Source: Mariniblastus sp. (GTDB lineage Bacteria > Planctomycetota > Planctomycetia > Pirellulales > Pirellulaceae). Taken from it: a stretch of DNA of 64,000 nucleotides. Location: NCBI GenBank assembly GCA_029251085.1, contig JAQXDZ010000050.1, positions 62,001 to 126,000 of the forward strand, in the 5' to 3' direction. Below are positions 18,387 through 28,516 of the stretch, piece by piece (the first letter of the stretch is position 1; each line of letters opens with the position of its first letter). The translations under genes and the position numbers were made by a program. The notes under the pieces were generated by a model. The model was not told the DNA's origin. It saw only the letters and a program-made list of their open reading frames with translations, and did no database searches.

Positions 18387-20252
18387 ATGTGTGGTATCGT
18401 TGGATACGTTGGGCCGCGTGTGGCTCAAGATTTTTTGCTTGAGGGTCTTCGGCGATTAGAGTACCGAGGTTACGACAGCGCGGGAACGGCTACGATTAAC
18501 TCTGAACGGCAGCTGAACGTCACTAAATCAGTCGGTAGGATTGCGAGGTTAGCTCAGGAAGTTGCCGCTTCGCCCTGCGATTCAGGAATTGGGATTGGCC
18601 ACACTCGATGGGCGACGCACGGAGCAGCAACGGTTGACAATGCTCATCCGCATCTGGGAGGCGCAGAGACGTTGGCGATTGCACACAATGGTGTGATTGA
18701 GAATTTTGCGGAGCTCCGGACAAGTCTTAAAGCCAAAGGCTATGAATTTAATTCCGAAACAGACACGGAAGTTGTCGCCCACCTCATCGCGGACTGCCTT
18801 AGTCAGATCTCGGATAATTCAGAAGTTTCCCCGACACCAGGAATTGCTGTCGACGCGATTAAGAAAGCGATCGGACAGCTGCGTGGAACTTTCGGGTTGG
18901 CAATTATTTTTAAGCAGTGGCCGGATTCGATTTTTGCCGCCCGCCTTGGTAGCCCGCTGGTTATTGGTGTGGGGGATGGCGAGCACTTTCTTGCCAGCGA
19001 CGCACAACCTTTGATTGGATTTACGGAACGGATTGTCTATCTGGCAGACAATCAGGTTGCGATTTTGACCGCGGATTCTTTGGAGGTCACGCATCGAGAT
19101 GCCGGTCTCGTTTCTCATCATGTACGCGTGTTGGATGTTGAATCCAATCAGGTTGAAATGGGGGATTACGACCACTACATGCTTAAAGAAATATTTGAAC
19201 AACCGGAATCGTTGCGGAATACGATGCGCGGACGTTTGAACGAAGACGATGCAACAGCGGTCTTCGGTGGACTTAATTTGACGCCTCAAGATTTGTTAAA
19301 AGTTAAGCGAGTCGTGTTTACCGCCTGTGGAACAAGTTGGCATTCGTCACTGGTTGGTGAATATTTGCTGGAGGATATTGCCCAGATTCCTGTCGAAGTT
19401 GAGTATGCGAGTGAACTGCGCTATCGGAATCCTCCTATGGATGAAGGCACTTTGCTGTTTGCAATCACGCAAAGTGGAGAAACGGCAGATACGCTTGGAG
19501 CCTTGCGCGAGATGAAGCGGAAGGGGCATATGACAATGGCGATTTGTAATGTTGTTGGAAGTAGCATTGCTCAAGAAGCCGATGGCGGGATTTATTTGCA
19601 CGCTGGTCCGGAGATTGGGGTCGCCTCAACGAAAGCCTACACGTCTCAGTGCATGGCGCTTGTGATGTTGTCGCTCTATCTGGGTCGTTTGCGTCACTTA
19701 AGTTACAACCGTGGCCGGAAGATGATCAGCAGGATTCAAGAGATTCCCGACAAGGTTGAATTAGCTTTGAAGCAGAATGATCACATTGCATCAATTGCTA
19801 AAAAATATCAGGATTGTAATAATTTTCTCTACCTTGGTCGGCACTACAATTTCCCCACCGCGCTCGAAGGCGCGTTAAAGTTAAAAGAGATTAGTTACAT
19901 TCACGCCGAGGGGTATCCTGCGGCTGAAATGAAACACGGCCCAATTGCGCTGGTGGACGAACAGACTCCAAGCGTGTTCGTGATGCCGCAAGGTTTTATC
20001 TACGAAAAAGTGATGTCGAATCTCGAGGAGATCAAAGCTCGTGGAGGACCGGTAATTGCCATCGCTGCTGAGGGAGATGAACGGATTGCAGAAGTCGCAG
20101 ATGACGTAATTTATATCCCGCAGACGGTGGAGTACTTACAGCCAATTGTATCCGCTATTCCACTTCAATTGCTCTCGTATCACATTGCGTTGTTGAGGGG
20201 ATGCGATGTGGATAAGCCAAGAAATCTAGCCAAGAGCGTTACGGTTGAATAA
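18387..20252 (+). CDS. glmS: Glutamine--fructose-6-phosphate aminotransferase
   Basis: GlmS makes glucosamine 6-phosphate from fructose 6-phosphate and glutamine, the entry step to amino-sugar synthesis (LPS and any peptidoglycan). The 621 residues are close to the usual 600-610. The catalytic Cys follows the initiator Met (MCGIVGYVG), and the class II glutaminase signatures RLEYRGYDSAG and GHTRWATHG are intact. Two SIS sugar-isomerase domains follow: FTACGTSWHSSLVGEYLLE near 312 and ALEGALKLKEISYIHAEGY near 495. The C-terminus PRNLAKSVTVE is the canonical ending. AGGG lies 8 bases upstream of the ATG. No cofactor-regulated ribozyme is visible upstream. Confidence 0.97.
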   Translation: MCGIVGYVGPRVAQDFLLEGLRRLEYRGYDSAGTATINSERQLNVTKSVGRIARLAQEVAASPCDSGIGIGHTRWATHGAATVDNAHPHLGGAETLAIAHNGVIENFAELRTSLKAKGYEFNSETDTEVVAHLIADCLSQISDNSEVSPTPGIAVDAIKKAIGQLRGTFGLAIIFKQWPDSIFAARLGSPLVIGVGDGEHFLASDAQPLIGFTERIVYLADNQVAILTADSLEVTHRDAGLVSHHVRVLDVESNQVEMGDYDHYMLKEIFEQPESLRNTMRGRLNEDDATAVFGGLNLTPQDLLKVKRVVFTACGTSWHSSLVGEYLLEDIAQIPVEVEYASELRYRNPPMDEGTLLFAITQSGETADTLGALREMKRKGHMTMAICNVVGSSIAQEADGGIYLHAGPEIGVASTKAYTSQCMALVMLSLYLGRLRHLSYNRGRKMISRIQEIPDKVELALKQNDHIASIAKKYQDCNNFLYLGRHYNFPTALEGALKLKEISYIHAEGYPAAEMKHGPIALVDEQTPSVFVMPQGFIYEKVMSNLEEIKARGGPVIAIAAEGDERIAEVADDVIYIPQTVEYLQPIVSAIPLQLLSYHIALLRGCDVDKPRNLAKSVTVE

Positions 20253-20383
20253 GTGGCGGATGGATTCCAATCGTTTCAAGCAATTTCAAGACGGAAATTA
20301 GTTGATGGGAATTCAGCACAGAAATTAAATTTTCCTGCCGATTGAACCGATTTCAAACATCTATTAGGCTTTACGCCACGAGA

Positions 20384-20457
20384 GGGGCTGTAGCTCAGTT
20401 GGTTAGAGCAGGGGACTCATAATCCCTTTGTCGCGGGTTCGAGTCCTGCCAGCCCTA
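20384..20457 (+). tRNA. tRNA with CAT anticodon (Met, or Ile2)
   Basis: A complete cloverleaf of 74 bases. The acceptor GGGGCTG pairs with CAGCCCT (one G-U), with discriminator A and no encoded CCA. The D-arm is GCTCAGTTGGTTAGAGC. The anticodon stem encloses loop CTCATAA with CAT at 20418-20420, and the T-arm is GCGGG-TTCGAGT-CCTGC. CAT reads AUG as elongator Met, or AUA if the C is changed to lysidine by TilS (Ile2). The stem resembles known Ile2 genes, but sequence reading alone cannot settle it. The acceptor lacks the initiator C-A mismatch and the anticodon stem lacks the three G-C pairs of initiators. Confidence 0.95.
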
Positions 20458-20564
20458 CTCTTTTCTTTGAATCGCCATTGGTTTGCGTCTGTTTGGTTGA
20501 TCCCGAACCTGCGAGGCGTCGTGGGCAACTCTTTAGGTGAATTGCTCAGCCGACTTGGAGAGAA

Positions 20565-21326
20565 TTAAAATTCGTAACCAAATTTGGTGAGAATCGACTC
20601 AAATCGTAAATTGAGTGCATCGATTGTCGACGGTTTAAGTTTTCTGCGGTGGTCGCCCGGTGTGATACACCGTTTGTGCGTCATGGCCTCTTTCTTTGTT
20701 CGAAATTCGTTGCGGTAGCGCCATGCCAATTGCAGGGCTGCCAATCTTGAATGCCGAATGCCAAAAACGGGTACCACCCGGGATAGCCATTTTGGAAAAT
20801 TTGTAACCATGGCCTCATAGGTGACAACGGTTTCTAGATTGGGGTCAAGCGTTCTCTCAATTAGTGATGAATATCTTCTTTCCAAAGGAAACTCTCGCTG
20901 AGTGCAATGGTGCAGGACATAGTCGTCGATAGACATCTTTTGAAGGGAATTTCGAACTTGATCCAAATCTGAATCTTCGGTTGGGTGAATCCAACCGAAT
21001 GAAAAATATTCAGAGACTAAAATGTCGCGAGGGTCACGAATGTGAAAAATGCGGTGACAATTTGTGGGGTAATCGAAGGTCGACTCGAGCGGTTCAAAAT
21101 TCCGAATGGGGCATCGACAAAAATTTCTCTGGTTGCTGGCGGCTAGTTTTCCAGCATTCGCTGGTTCATTGTTCTCTGAGAAATATTGAAATCCGTGCTT
21201 CGCCGAAAGATGTTTGAAGAAGTGAAATAAAAACATGGTCGCGCTTTTATGAACCGCATGAACGTCGACGCCACGAATTTGAGTCGATGTAGATGGATCA
21301 GACAGCGGAGGTAGAATTGCAGGCAT
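20565..21326 (-). CDS. Sulfotransferase family protein
   Basis: A 253-residue PAPS-dependent sulfotransferase fold protein. The 5'-phosphosulfate loop appears as HKSATMFLFHFFKHL (residues 26-40; K27, S28 and T30 match the PKSGTT-type loop). The 3'-phosphate site appears as HIRDPRDILVSEYFS (95-109; R97 and S105). The C-terminal FRTKKE and KRCITPGDHRRKL resemble the K-x-x-x-GxxGxW nucleotide-binding end, with a changed sequence. The acceptor (carbohydrate, lipid or other) cannot be read from the sequence. Planctomycetes carry many sulfatases and sulfotransferases. It is 75 bp downstream of ychF on the same strand. Confidence 0.8.
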   Translation of the reverse strand: MPAILPPLSDPSTSTQIRGVDVHAVHKSATMFLFHFFKHLSAKHGFQYFSENNEPANAGKLAASNQRNFCRCPIRNFEPLESTFDYPTNCHRIFHIRDPRDILVSEYFSFGWIHPTEDSDLDQVRNSLQKMSIDDYVLHHCTQREFPLERRYSSLIERTLDPNLETVVTYEAMVTNFPKWLSRVVPVFGIRHSRLAALQLAWRYRNEFRTKKEAMTHKRCITPGDHRRKLKPSTIDALNLRFESILTKFGYEF

Positions 21327-21401
21327 GTTTCGCTCACGTTCGGCTGAAAAAGACTTCGCTGAATTGAGCAGTTTTTGGATTTTCCAACAATACTGATTGG
21401 T

Positions 21402-22493
21402 TTAAACGTTGAACAAGAAGTGGCAAATATCGCCATCCTGGACAACGTAATTCTTTCCTTCGACCCTTAATTTGCCATTCTGTCGAATGGCAACCTCTGT
21501 TTTGTAATTCTCAAGATCTTCGAGGGAATAGACTTCGACGCGAATAAAGCCACGTTCGAAGTCAGTGTGAATGACACCAGCAGCTTGCGGGCCGGTAAAT
21601 CCTTGGTGAATGGTCCACGCACGTACTTCTTTTTCACCAGCGGTGAAATAGCTTTGCAGACCAAGGGTGCGGTAGGTTTCCCGAGCAACATTGTCGAGTG
21701 CTGGTTCCTGGAGTCCGACCGCTTCCAGCATTTCAGAGCGATCTTCTGCTTCCAGTTCCGCAATTTCTGCTTCGATCTTTGCGCAAACGATTGCCAATCC
21801 TGCATTCACCTTATCTGCGTATTCGCGAACTTTTTGAACAAGAGGAGATTGACCTTCCAAGTCATCTTCAGCCACGTTGGCAATGTAAAGGATCGGTTTG
21901 GCGGTGAGTAGGCCGTAGGCTTTGATCGCATTCGCTTCGGGGTCTGGCAGTGACAGGCTGCGGAGAGGGTTTTCTGTTTCGAGGTGCTTCAGGCACTTTT
22001 CAATGGCACTGAGTAATTGTTTGGCTTCCTTGTCGCCGGATCTCGCATTTCTTGCCGCTTTTGATTCTGCATTTTGAAGCGTCTCAATATCCGCCAGCAT
22101 TAACTCCATTTCAATCGTCTCGATGTCTGCCAAAGGGTCGACGGTTCCACTAACGTGGATCACGTCGTCATCCTCAAAGCAGCGGACGACTTGAAGAATT
22201 GCATCGACCTGTCGAATGTGACTTAGAAATTTATTGCCTAGCCCTTCGCCCTCGCTCGCACCTTTGACGATTCCCGCGATGTCGACCAGTTTAAGAGTCG
22301 CTGGGATCACCTTTTGAGGCGTTATGTAAGTCGTGATTTTTTCCAGTCGGTCATCTGGAACGCTGACCATACCTTCGTTCGGTTCGATGGTACAAAATGG
22401 GTAGTTCTCACTCGCCGCTGCTTTGGACAGCGTGAGGGCGTTAAATAACGTGCTTTTTCCTACGTTGGGCAATCCAACAATTCCGGCTTCCAT
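21402..22493 (-). CDS. ychF: Redox-regulated ATPase/GTPase YchF (OLA1)
   Basis: A 363-residue YchF/OLA1 protein, an Obg-related P-loop NTPase that prefers ATP and associates with ribosomes. The Walker A motif GLPNVGKST is at residues 7-15, switch region and G3 [17 protein letters not shown] near 68-84, a coiled-coil helical insert around 130-200, and a C-terminal TGS domain beginning near [16 protein letters not shown] and ending [18 protein letters not shown]. The length and all motifs are normal. The sulfotransferase gene follows 75 bp downstream. Confidence 0.96.
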   Translation of the reverse strand: MEAGIVGLPNVGKSTLFNALTLSKAAASENYPFCTIEPNEGMVSVPDDRLEKITTYITPQKVIPATLKLVDIAGIVKGASEGEGLGNKFLSHIRQVDAILQVVRCFEDDDVIHVSGTVDPLADIETIEMELMLADIETLQNAESKAARNARSGDKEAKQLLSAIEKCLKHLETENPLRSLSLPDPEANAIKAYGLLTAKPILYIANVAEDDLEGQSPLVQKVREYADKVNAGLAIVCAKIEAEIAELEAEDRSEMLEAVGLQEPALDNVARETYRTLGLQSYFTAGEKEVRAWTIHQGFTGPQAAGVIHTDFERGFIRVEVYSLEDLENYKTEVAIRQNGKLRVEGKNYVVQDGDICHFLFNV

Positions 22494-22762
22494 GGACCGA
22501 TCTACCTGAAAATATGTGTGCTAACCAAGAGTAAATAAAATGGCGGGAAATCGCTGAAACCTCGGGCTCAGTCAAAATTGACTAAAGAGTCATCTCAGGG
22601 CTGAATTAACCTGCCAGGCAAGCCGCCTATGTTACCTTCAATTCGATTTTTGCACTACGCCCGATCTTGGTTTACTGGACTCGGTTTCTCTGTTGCAAAC
22701 CGAGAGGGCGGCGTTAGCAAGCGACACGCTTTATTTTTGCTTAGGATTTGCACCAACCAAAG

Positions 22763-23659
22763 CTAGGGAGCATTTTCAGAAGCTATTTCCGAGTGATCGG
22801 TTGATTCGGGCTTGGATAACTTACTTCGAGAGCCAAAAGTATCAGCCCACGCATGACTGAATGAGGCTCCAAAAAAGACCATCAGGCCAGTGATGTAGAC
22901 CCATATCAAAATGACGACGAGTGACCCCATCGCCCCGTAGACTTCGCTCGTCGTCGAGAATTTAAGGTAGAAGCCGATTAGATAGCGACTCCCTGCGATT
23001 AAGGCTGCCGTCAAAATACCCGCGGGCCAAACGTCTTTCCAATGGATTTTCGTAGCAGGGAAAAACCAAAACATGAGCGTGAACACGAGAGGCATGAGTA
23101 AATAAGATAGGCTCCGATCAAATAGGCTTAACCAGGTGACTAGCTGTGGGTAGCCTTCTACCATCGTACTGATGTAAGCCATAATCGAGTCGGTAATCAG
23201 TGCTCCGATAAGCATCACGCCGACGACTAAAACCATACCAACGCCAATCAATCGCTTGCGGATCGTAAACAAAAGTCCCTCGAATCCTTGGTAGGAAACT
23301 CCCCAAATACGATTAAATGTGTCGTAGAGCTGGGTAAATACTCCGGAGGCGGCGAAGACTAGAACGCACACACTAATCGTGCCTGCCACGATACCGGAAC
23401 TTGGTTGAGAGGCACGTTGGATTAACCCTTTTACCGTCTCTGCAATGTCGGGTGTTGAAATCAGTTCGACTTGTCGAATGATCTCGCTTTCGACAACGGA
23501 GTCGTCATAAATGTATCCGGCAATTGCGATAGCCATCATCAGGCAAGGCGCAAGAGAAAGCATCGTGTAGTAAGACAACGCCGCCGCCATTCGGGATGCA
23601 TTCGACTCTCCCCAAATCGAAAACGTCATCTTTATTAGTTGCCAGATTCGTTTAAGCAT
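22763..23659 (-). CDS. YihY/BrkB family inner-membrane protein
   Basis: A protein of about 298 residues from ATG 23659; the frame reaches a TTG at 23725. I prefer the ATG because YihY proteins begin near the segment LIKMTFSIWGE. Six hydrophobic helices alternate with short loops. Family landmarks are ASRMAAALSYYTMLSLAPC at the first helix, a FNRIWG segment, and LIWVYITGLMVFFGASFS in the last. The family was once annotated RNase BN, but that activity belongs to another protein; the function is unknown, possibly export of a small molecule or a virulence-related surface role. The C-terminal tail is polar. Confidence 0.85.
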   Translation of the reverse strand: MLKRIWQLIKMTFSIWGESNASRMAAALSYYTMLSLAPCLMMAIAIAGYIYDDSVVESEIIRQVELISTPDIAETVKGLIQRASQPSSGIVAGTISVCVLVFAASGVFTQLYDTFNRIWGVSYQGFEGLLFTIRKRLIGVGMVLVVGVMLIGALITDSIMAYISTMVEGYPQLVTWLSLFDRSLSYLLMPLVFTLMFWFFPATKIHWKDVWPAGILTAALIAGSRYLIGFYLKFSTTSEVYGAMGSLVVILIWVYITGLMVFFGASFSHAWADTFGSRSKLSKPESTDHSEIASENAP

Positions 23660-23806
23660 GGTTTGGTACGGAGGGCTTGCATTGCAGTAAGTCACCGATT
23701 GTAACAACTCTCGTTGGGAACCCAACTTGTAATCAGGATTGGCCCCAAAAAATAATTGACTGCTGGTGATAAAGGCAAGAATTCGTTTGCATCCTAATAT
23801 TTCGGA

Positions 23807-25213
23807 TCAGGGGCATTTAAAGAACTTTTGATTGAGTTGATTGAAGGCGACTCTCGAGCGAAGTAGTTGTTCGGTAAGTTGTCTCTCTTCAATCCACCTG
23901 CCTCCGAGCATGCGCTGTTGAATCGGGCACCCCGTGTTGAGAAATATAAACCGATCCAGAATTCGATCCTTCGATGCGTGAGAAATCGTGGGGTGGTCGG
24001 GGGATAAAATCAAAAGATCAGCACGGCACCCTACCGCAAGTCTTCCCGTCTTAATTCCGATGGCCTGCCCGCCACTTTGGGCACACTCTGAATAAAGTCT
24101 TCTCCCGGTGGAAAATTGAGGTGTCCCCAACGCAGCACGTTGCCCACCCAACAATCTCTGGCCGTATTCGAGCCAGCGTAATTCCTCTCTTAAATTGACC
24201 GAGCAGTGACTGTCACTTCCGACTGAAATTCGCCCTCCGGAACCTAGGAATTGAGATGCTGGAAAAAATCCGTCGCCAAGATTCGCTTCGGTTGTCGGGC
24301 AAAGTCCGGCGACCGCACGCGAGCTTGAAAGTCTCGCTATTTCATCGTTGTCCATGTGGGTTGCGTGAATCAAACACCAGGATTCATCGATTGGAAAAGA
24401 GTCAAAAAGAAACTGAAGGGGTCGCTTGCCGGTCGCTAATAGGCAGTCGTCGACTTCGAGTTGCTGCTCGGCAACATGAATGTGGACGCTGCAATCCACT
24501 AAATGGTTTGTCCGATATTGAAGTACCTCCTGCATGGCTTCCGAGCTGACTGCTCTGAGTGAGTGGAACGCCAGCCCAAGCGCAGCATCGGGGTTGTCGG
24601 TGATTTTTTCACAGCAGTTGTCGACTAAACCAAAATACTGATCCAAGGAAAGCCCGAACCGCCGTTGACCGTGATTTGTTGCCTCGGCCGAGAAGCCACT
24701 CCGCTGATAAAGTACGGGTAGCAGATTAATTCCGATTCCGGCCTCTCCAGCCGCCCGCAGTAGAGCATCAGCCATTTCGGTGGGATTTGCATAAGGATTT
24801 CCAGAAGGGCTGTTGTGCAAATAATGAAATTCACCGACCCAGCTATAGCCTGCAACGACCATCTCCAAGTACAACTGCCGGGCGATGATGTAGACATCTT
24901 CCGGAGTCAGGTCAGAAACAAATTTGTACATTAGGTTGCGCCAAGTCCAGAAGCTGTCCCGTGATTCGGTTCGGAATTCGCTCATTCCTGCAAACCCTCG
25001 TTGGAACGCATGGCTATGAGTGTTGACCATCGCGGGAATGGCAATCCCAGCGATGGACCTCGATGATTCGGTCGGGGGACAGTCATAATCGATTTGGGTA
25101 ATGACTCCCTTCGAAATGGAAAAGCGAACGTTTTCTTTCCACGCTTCGGTTCCGGGCGTCGTCTCGATCAAAGCCGTGTCAACTATAAATTCAATTTCAG
25201 TCTGCGGGTTCAA
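23807..25213 (-). CDS. hutF: Formimidoylglutamate deiminase
   Basis: HutF hydrolyses N-formimino-L-glutamate to N-formylglutamate and ammonia in the second (deiminase) version of histidine breakdown. About 468 residues. The amidohydrolase metal site NTHSHAFQRG is intact, with the family signature RDSFWTWRNLMY, then HIHVAEQ, LIHATH and VGSDSHCSVNLREELRWLEY. The frame extends 72 codons further upstream inside hutI, but that region is not HutF-like. The start I choose is TTG at 25213, overlapping the hutI stop as TTGA, with the SD AGAGGA inside the end of hutI. This predicts translational coupling. The final enzyme, N-formylglutamate deformylase, is not in the window. Confidence 0.92.
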   Translation of the reverse strand: MNPQTEIEFIVDTALIETTPGTEAWKENVRFSISKGVITQIDYDCPPTESSRSIAGIAIPAMVNTHSHAFQRGFAGMSEFRTESRDSFWTWRNLMYKFVSDLTPEDVYIIARQLYLEMVVAGYSWVGEFHYLHNSPSGNPYANPTEMADALLRAAGEAGIGINLLPVLYQRSGFSAEATNHGQRRFGLSLDQYFGLVDNCCEKITDNPDAALGLAFHSLRAVSSEAMQEVLQYRTNHLVDCSVHIHVAEQQLEVDDCLLATGKRPLQFLFDSFPIDESWCLIHATHMDNDEIARLSSSRAVAGLCPTTEANLGDGFFPASQFLGSGGRISVGSDSHCSVNLREELRWLEYGQRLLGGQRAALGTPQFSTGRRLYSECAQSGGQAIGIKTGRLAVGCRADLLILSPDHPTISHASKDRILDRFIFLNTGCPIQQRMLGGRWIEERQLTEQLLRSRVAFNQLNQKFFKCP

Positions 25214-26493
25214 AACTGAGTCCTCTCTCCGAGCTTGTAAACACCAGCGGAAGGATTGCCACCAATACTGTAAACGAGTTCTGCCGGTGAGTGCACATGC
25301 CAAGTCGCGAAATCTGCTTGCTTGCCTTTCTTGATGGAGCCGATCGTTTGATCCAGTTGAAGGGCTTTGGCGGCATTGATAGTCATCCCTGCAATTGCCT
25401 CGCAAGGTGTCAATCCAAAAAGATTGCAAGCCATGTTTCCCATTAGAAGAAGTGAGAGCACGGGGGAGCTTCCAGGGTTTGAATCTGTAGCGATTGCGAT
25501 GGGAACCTGGTTTTCACGAAGTGCTGCGATGGGTGGTTTTTGTTTTTCGTTCAAACAATAGAAAGCTCCCGGCAGCAATGTTGCGACCGTGCCCTGTCTT
25601 CCCAAGGTTGCACAATCGTGATCACTTAAAAACTCCAGATGGTCGGCAGAAATCGCACCCATGTTTGCTGCAAGTGCCGCAGCTCCGGTGTGTGATAATT
25701 GTTCGGCGTGAACTTTGATATTTAACCCAAACTGCTTCGCACGCTCAAATACACGTTCTGTTTGTGCAAGGTTGAAAGCGATCGTTTCGCAAAACGCATC
25801 CACCGCACTGCAGGATTCAGCCGATTGCGGGATGATAGAATCGCAAACATGCTGAATGAAACCGTCTGGATTCCCTTGGAATTCAGGCGCGACCGCGTGG
25901 GCGGCCAGTAAAGTTGCCTCGACGGATACTGGGAATTCTGATCCTAGTCGGTTGGCAACGCGTAACATTTTTAATTCAGAATCTAAATCCAACCCATATC
26001 CTGATTTGATTTCAACTGTTGTCACGCCTTCGCCTAGAAGCGATTTAATTCGCTTGGAAGCTGTTTGAAATAATTCTTCTTCGGTAGCAGCCCGCGTTGC
26101 CGAAACGGTCGAAAGAATCCCACCGCCCTGTTTCGCTATCTCTTCGTAACTGCAACCATTTAACCTCCGCTCCCATTCGGATGCTCGATTCCCTCCAAAA
26201 ACTAAATGGGAATGGCAATCGATCAAGCCAGGAGTCAGAAGTTTTCCCTCGCCATTGACGGTCTGCGCGAAGGTGAGTTCGTTGCGGTCAAGTTCGCGTT
26301 CTAACGCGAGCCACTTGATCTTTCCTCCTTCCACTCCAATCGCGGCTCCGTTGAGCGTCCCGTATTCCAACTGCTGGGTTAGGCCGCCGAGTGGCTCACC
26401 AGACAGCTCACACTTTATTTCTGCTGAATTGGGATCCATCGTGGCGATATTGAATCCGCGAAATACCACCTCGTGACCAGAAATACTATTCAT
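25210..26493 (-). CDS. hutI: Imidazolonepropionase
   Basis: HutI opens the ring of 4-imidazolone-5-propionate to give N-formimino-L-glutamate. About 427 residues from ATG 26493; the frame runs 33 codons further to a TTG but that extension does not look like the family. Motifs include DCHSHLVFGGNR with the ERRLNG segment, VEIKSGYGLDLDSELKMLR, VHAEQLSHTGAAALA, the metal His in SADHLEFLS, and TDSNPGSSPVLSLLLMGNMA. It overlaps hutF by 4 bases and diverges from hutU, with which it probably shares regulation. Confidence 0.95.
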   Translation of the reverse strand: MNSISGHEVVFRGFNIATMDPNSAEIKCELSGEPLGGLTQQLEYGTLNGAAIGVEGGKIKWLALERELDRNELTFAQTVNGEGKLLTPGLIDCHSHLVFGGNRASEWERRLNGCSYEEIAKQGGGILSTVSATRAATEEELFQTASKRIKSLLGEGVTTVEIKSGYGLDLDSELKMLRVANRLGSEFPVSVEATLLAAHAVAPEFQGNPDGFIQHVCDSIIPQSAESCSAVDAFCETIAFNLAQTERVFERAKQFGLNIKVHAEQLSHTGAAALAANMGAISADHLEFLSDHDCATLGRQGTVATLLPGAFYCLNEKQKPPIAALRENQVPIAIATDSNPGSSPVLSLLLMGNMACNLFGLTPCEAIAGMTINAAKALQLDQTIGSIKKGKQADFATWHVHSPAELVYSIGGNPSAGVYKLGERTQF

Positions 26494-26631
26494 TGAGGAT
26501 CCAGAGTTATTATTGGAGCAAGGTAAATGGCTGCGAATAACGGGACGCGGGAAATCCAATTCGGAGATTGAATTCTTGTTAACAGTAGACAATATCGAAC
26601 CATGGTCGGTTGGTGAAACACTTCAAAAGAG

Positions 26632-26650
26632 TTGTCCACTTGGTGAACAA
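26632..26650. promoter_or_regulatory. Imperfect palindrome, candidate hut operator
   Basis: TTGTCCACTTGGTGAACAA is a 19-base dyad with 7 of 9 pairs matching, centred at 26641 in the divergent hutI-hutU region. Related GGTGAAAC and GGTGGTTC half-sites flank it (about 26621 and 26667). The inner GTCCAC...GTGAAC pattern is of the kind bound by GntR/HutC or LacI-type dimers. No regulator gene is adjacent, so the identity of the protein is unknown. Confidence 0.4.
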
Positions 26651-26677
26651 GCAGTCTAGTCAATTTGGTGGTTCAAG

Positions 26678-26707
26678 TTGGCGGGCGGTTAACAAAATCA
26701 CTATAAA
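26678..26707 (+). promoter_or_regulatory. Candidate sigma-70-like promoter of hutU
   Basis: TTGGCG (26678-26683), an 18-base spacer, then TATAAA (26702-26707), about 50 bp before the hutU start. The match to TTGACA/TATAAT is 4/6 and 5/6. The candidate operator lies just upstream. The assignment is by eye only. Confidence 0.35.
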
Positions 26708-26755
26708 TGCAAGGAAAATAAATTCATTGCGTCAATGTTGTGGGGATGGATAAAC

Positions 26756-28417
26756 ATGAGTACGAAGAGTCGAGCAGTTAAGGCTCCGGTGGGAACCACC
26801 ATTAGTTGTAAGCATTGGCTCGCCGAAGCTCCCTTGCGAATGTTGATGAACAATCTTGATCCTGACGTTGCCGAGAATCCAGACGAGTTGGTGGTTTATG
26901 GTGGAATCGGCAAGGCGGCGCGGAATTGGGAATGTTTTGATCAAATCGTTAACGCCTTACGCTCGTTGGGGCGGGATGAAACTTTACTGATTCAATCTGG
27001 TAAACCGGTGGGCGTGTTTCGGACGCACGAAGACGCGCCGCGGGTGCTGATCGCAAATAGCAACCTCGTACCTCATTGGGCAAACTGGGAACACTTTCAC
27101 GAGCTCGATAAGGCCGGGCTAATGATGTACGGTCAGATGACTGCCGGTTCTTGGATTTATATCGGTAGCCAGGGGATTGTGCAGGGAACCTATGAGACGT
27201 TTGTTTCGATGGGAAAGGTACATTTCGATGGCAAACTGTCAGGTAAATGGATTTTGACCTCAGGGCTAGGCGGGATGGGTGGTGCTCAAACCTTGGCCGC
27301 GACCATGGCAGGAGCTTCGATCCTAGCGATTGAGTGTGATGAGTCGCGGATTGATAAACGTTTGGCAACAGGCTATGTCGACCACAAAGCGAAAACGCTT
27401 GACGAAGCCATGGCTTTGATTCACCGTTCGATTGAGAATGAGAATCCTGTTTCGGTTGGTCTTCTTGGTAATGCTGCGGAGATTTTACCGGAGATGATTT
27501 GCCGTGAAATCTCTCCCGATGCTGTTACCGATCAAACTTCAGCGCACGACCCGCTCAACGGTTACTTGCCTGCCGGCTGGAGCCTTTCCGAGGCCACGGC
27601 AGCCAGGATGGAGAGTCCAGAATCTGTGATTTTGGCAGCAAAGCAATCCATGAAAACTCATGTCGAGGCCATGTTGGCATTTCACCGCCGTGGGATTCCT
27701 GTGTTTGACTATGGAAATAATATCCGGCAAGTGGCGCTGGAGATGGGGTTGGAAAACGCTTTTGATTTCCCCGGGTTCGTGCCGGCTTATATTCGTCCAT
27801 TGTTTTGTAAAGGAATCGGCCCGTTTCGGTGGGTTGCGCTATCGGGGGACCCGGCTGATATCTACGCGACCGATCAAAAAGTCAAAGAGTTAATCCCCGA
27901 TGATCCTCACCTCCATCAATGGCTGGACATGGCGCGAGAGCGAATTCAGTTTCAAGGCCTTCCGTCCAGAATTTGCTGGGTGGGTTTGGGGGATCGCGAT
28001 CGTCTTGGCTTGGCCTTCAATGAAATGGTGCGTACGGGAGAGGTTTCGGCACCGATCGTTATTGGCAGAGACCATCTGGATTCAGGGTCGGTGGCGAGTC
28101 CTAATCGGGAAACGGAGTCAATGAAGGACGGCTCGGATGCGGTCTCGGATTGGCCGTTGTTGAATGCACTTCTCAACACGGCAAGCGGTGCGACTTGGGT
28201 GAGCTTGCATCACGGCGGCGGTGTTGGCATGGGATTTTCTCAGCATTCAGGAACCGTCATCGTTTGTGATGGAACTGAAGATGCCGACCGAAGAATTGCC
28301 AGAGTACTCTTTAACGATCCTGCAACCGGTGTGATGCGGCACGCGGACGCCGGATACACCGAAGCGATTGAGTGTGCCAAGGACAAAAATTTAAAATTAC
28401 CAATGGTAAGAGACTAG
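26756..28417 (+). CDS. hutU: Urocanate hydratase
   Basis: HutU adds water to urocanate to form 4-imidazolone-5-propionate, using tightly bound NAD+. About 553 residues from ATG 26756, which has GGGGATGG as SD; an earlier in-frame ATG at 26735 lacks one. Conserved stretches include [31 protein letters not shown], the NAD-binding GGMGGAQ, the active-site region [14 protein letters not shown] with its Cys, [16 protein letters not shown], and [13 protein letters not shown]. The length is normal. It is followed 99 bp later by hutH on the same strand and forms the plus arm of the divergent hut locus. Confidence 0.97.
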   Translation: MSTKSRAVKAPVGTTISCKHWLAEAPLRMLMNNLDPDVAENPDELVVYGGIGKAARNWECFDQIVNALRSLGRDETLLIQSGKPVGVFRTHEDAPRVLIANSNLVPHWANWEHFHELDKAGLMMYGQMTAGSWIYIGSQGIVQGTYETFVSMGKVHFDGKLSGKWILTSGLGGMGGAQTLAATMAGASILAIECDESRIDKRLATGYVDHKAKTLDEAMALIHRSIENENPVSVGLLGNAAEILPEMICREISPDAVTDQTSAHDPLNGYLPAGWSLSEATAARMESPESVILAAKQSMKTHVEAMLAFHRRGIPVFDYGNNIRQVALEMGLENAFDFPGFVPAYIRPLFCKGIGPFRWVALSGDPADIYATDQKVKELIPDDPHLHQWLDMARERIQFQGLPSRICWVGLGDRDRLGLAFNEMVRTGEVSAPIVIGRDHLDSGSVASPNRETESMKDGSDAVSDWPLLNALLNTASGATWVSLHHGGGVGMGFSQHSGTVIVCDGTEDADRRIARVLFNDPATGVMRHADAGYTEAIECAKDKNLKLPMVRD

Positions 28418-28516
28418 TGGGCACATTACCGCGGGTAATTTATGGCTGAAGGATTGCGCGTTGGTGGGTTGAAGACGCTTTGGGTGGCTGTTCAATTTTT
28501 TTCGTAGGATGATCCG

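Noticed and set aside
20384-20457. Attachment site or genomic island at the tRNA
   Set aside because: No integrase, no repeated 3' tRNA end, and the flanking genes are housekeeping.
25217-25429. N-terminal extension of the HutF frame within hutI
   Set aside because: The extra 71 codons read hutI DNA in another frame and do not resemble any amidohydrolase; the TTG at 25213 with its SD explains the start.
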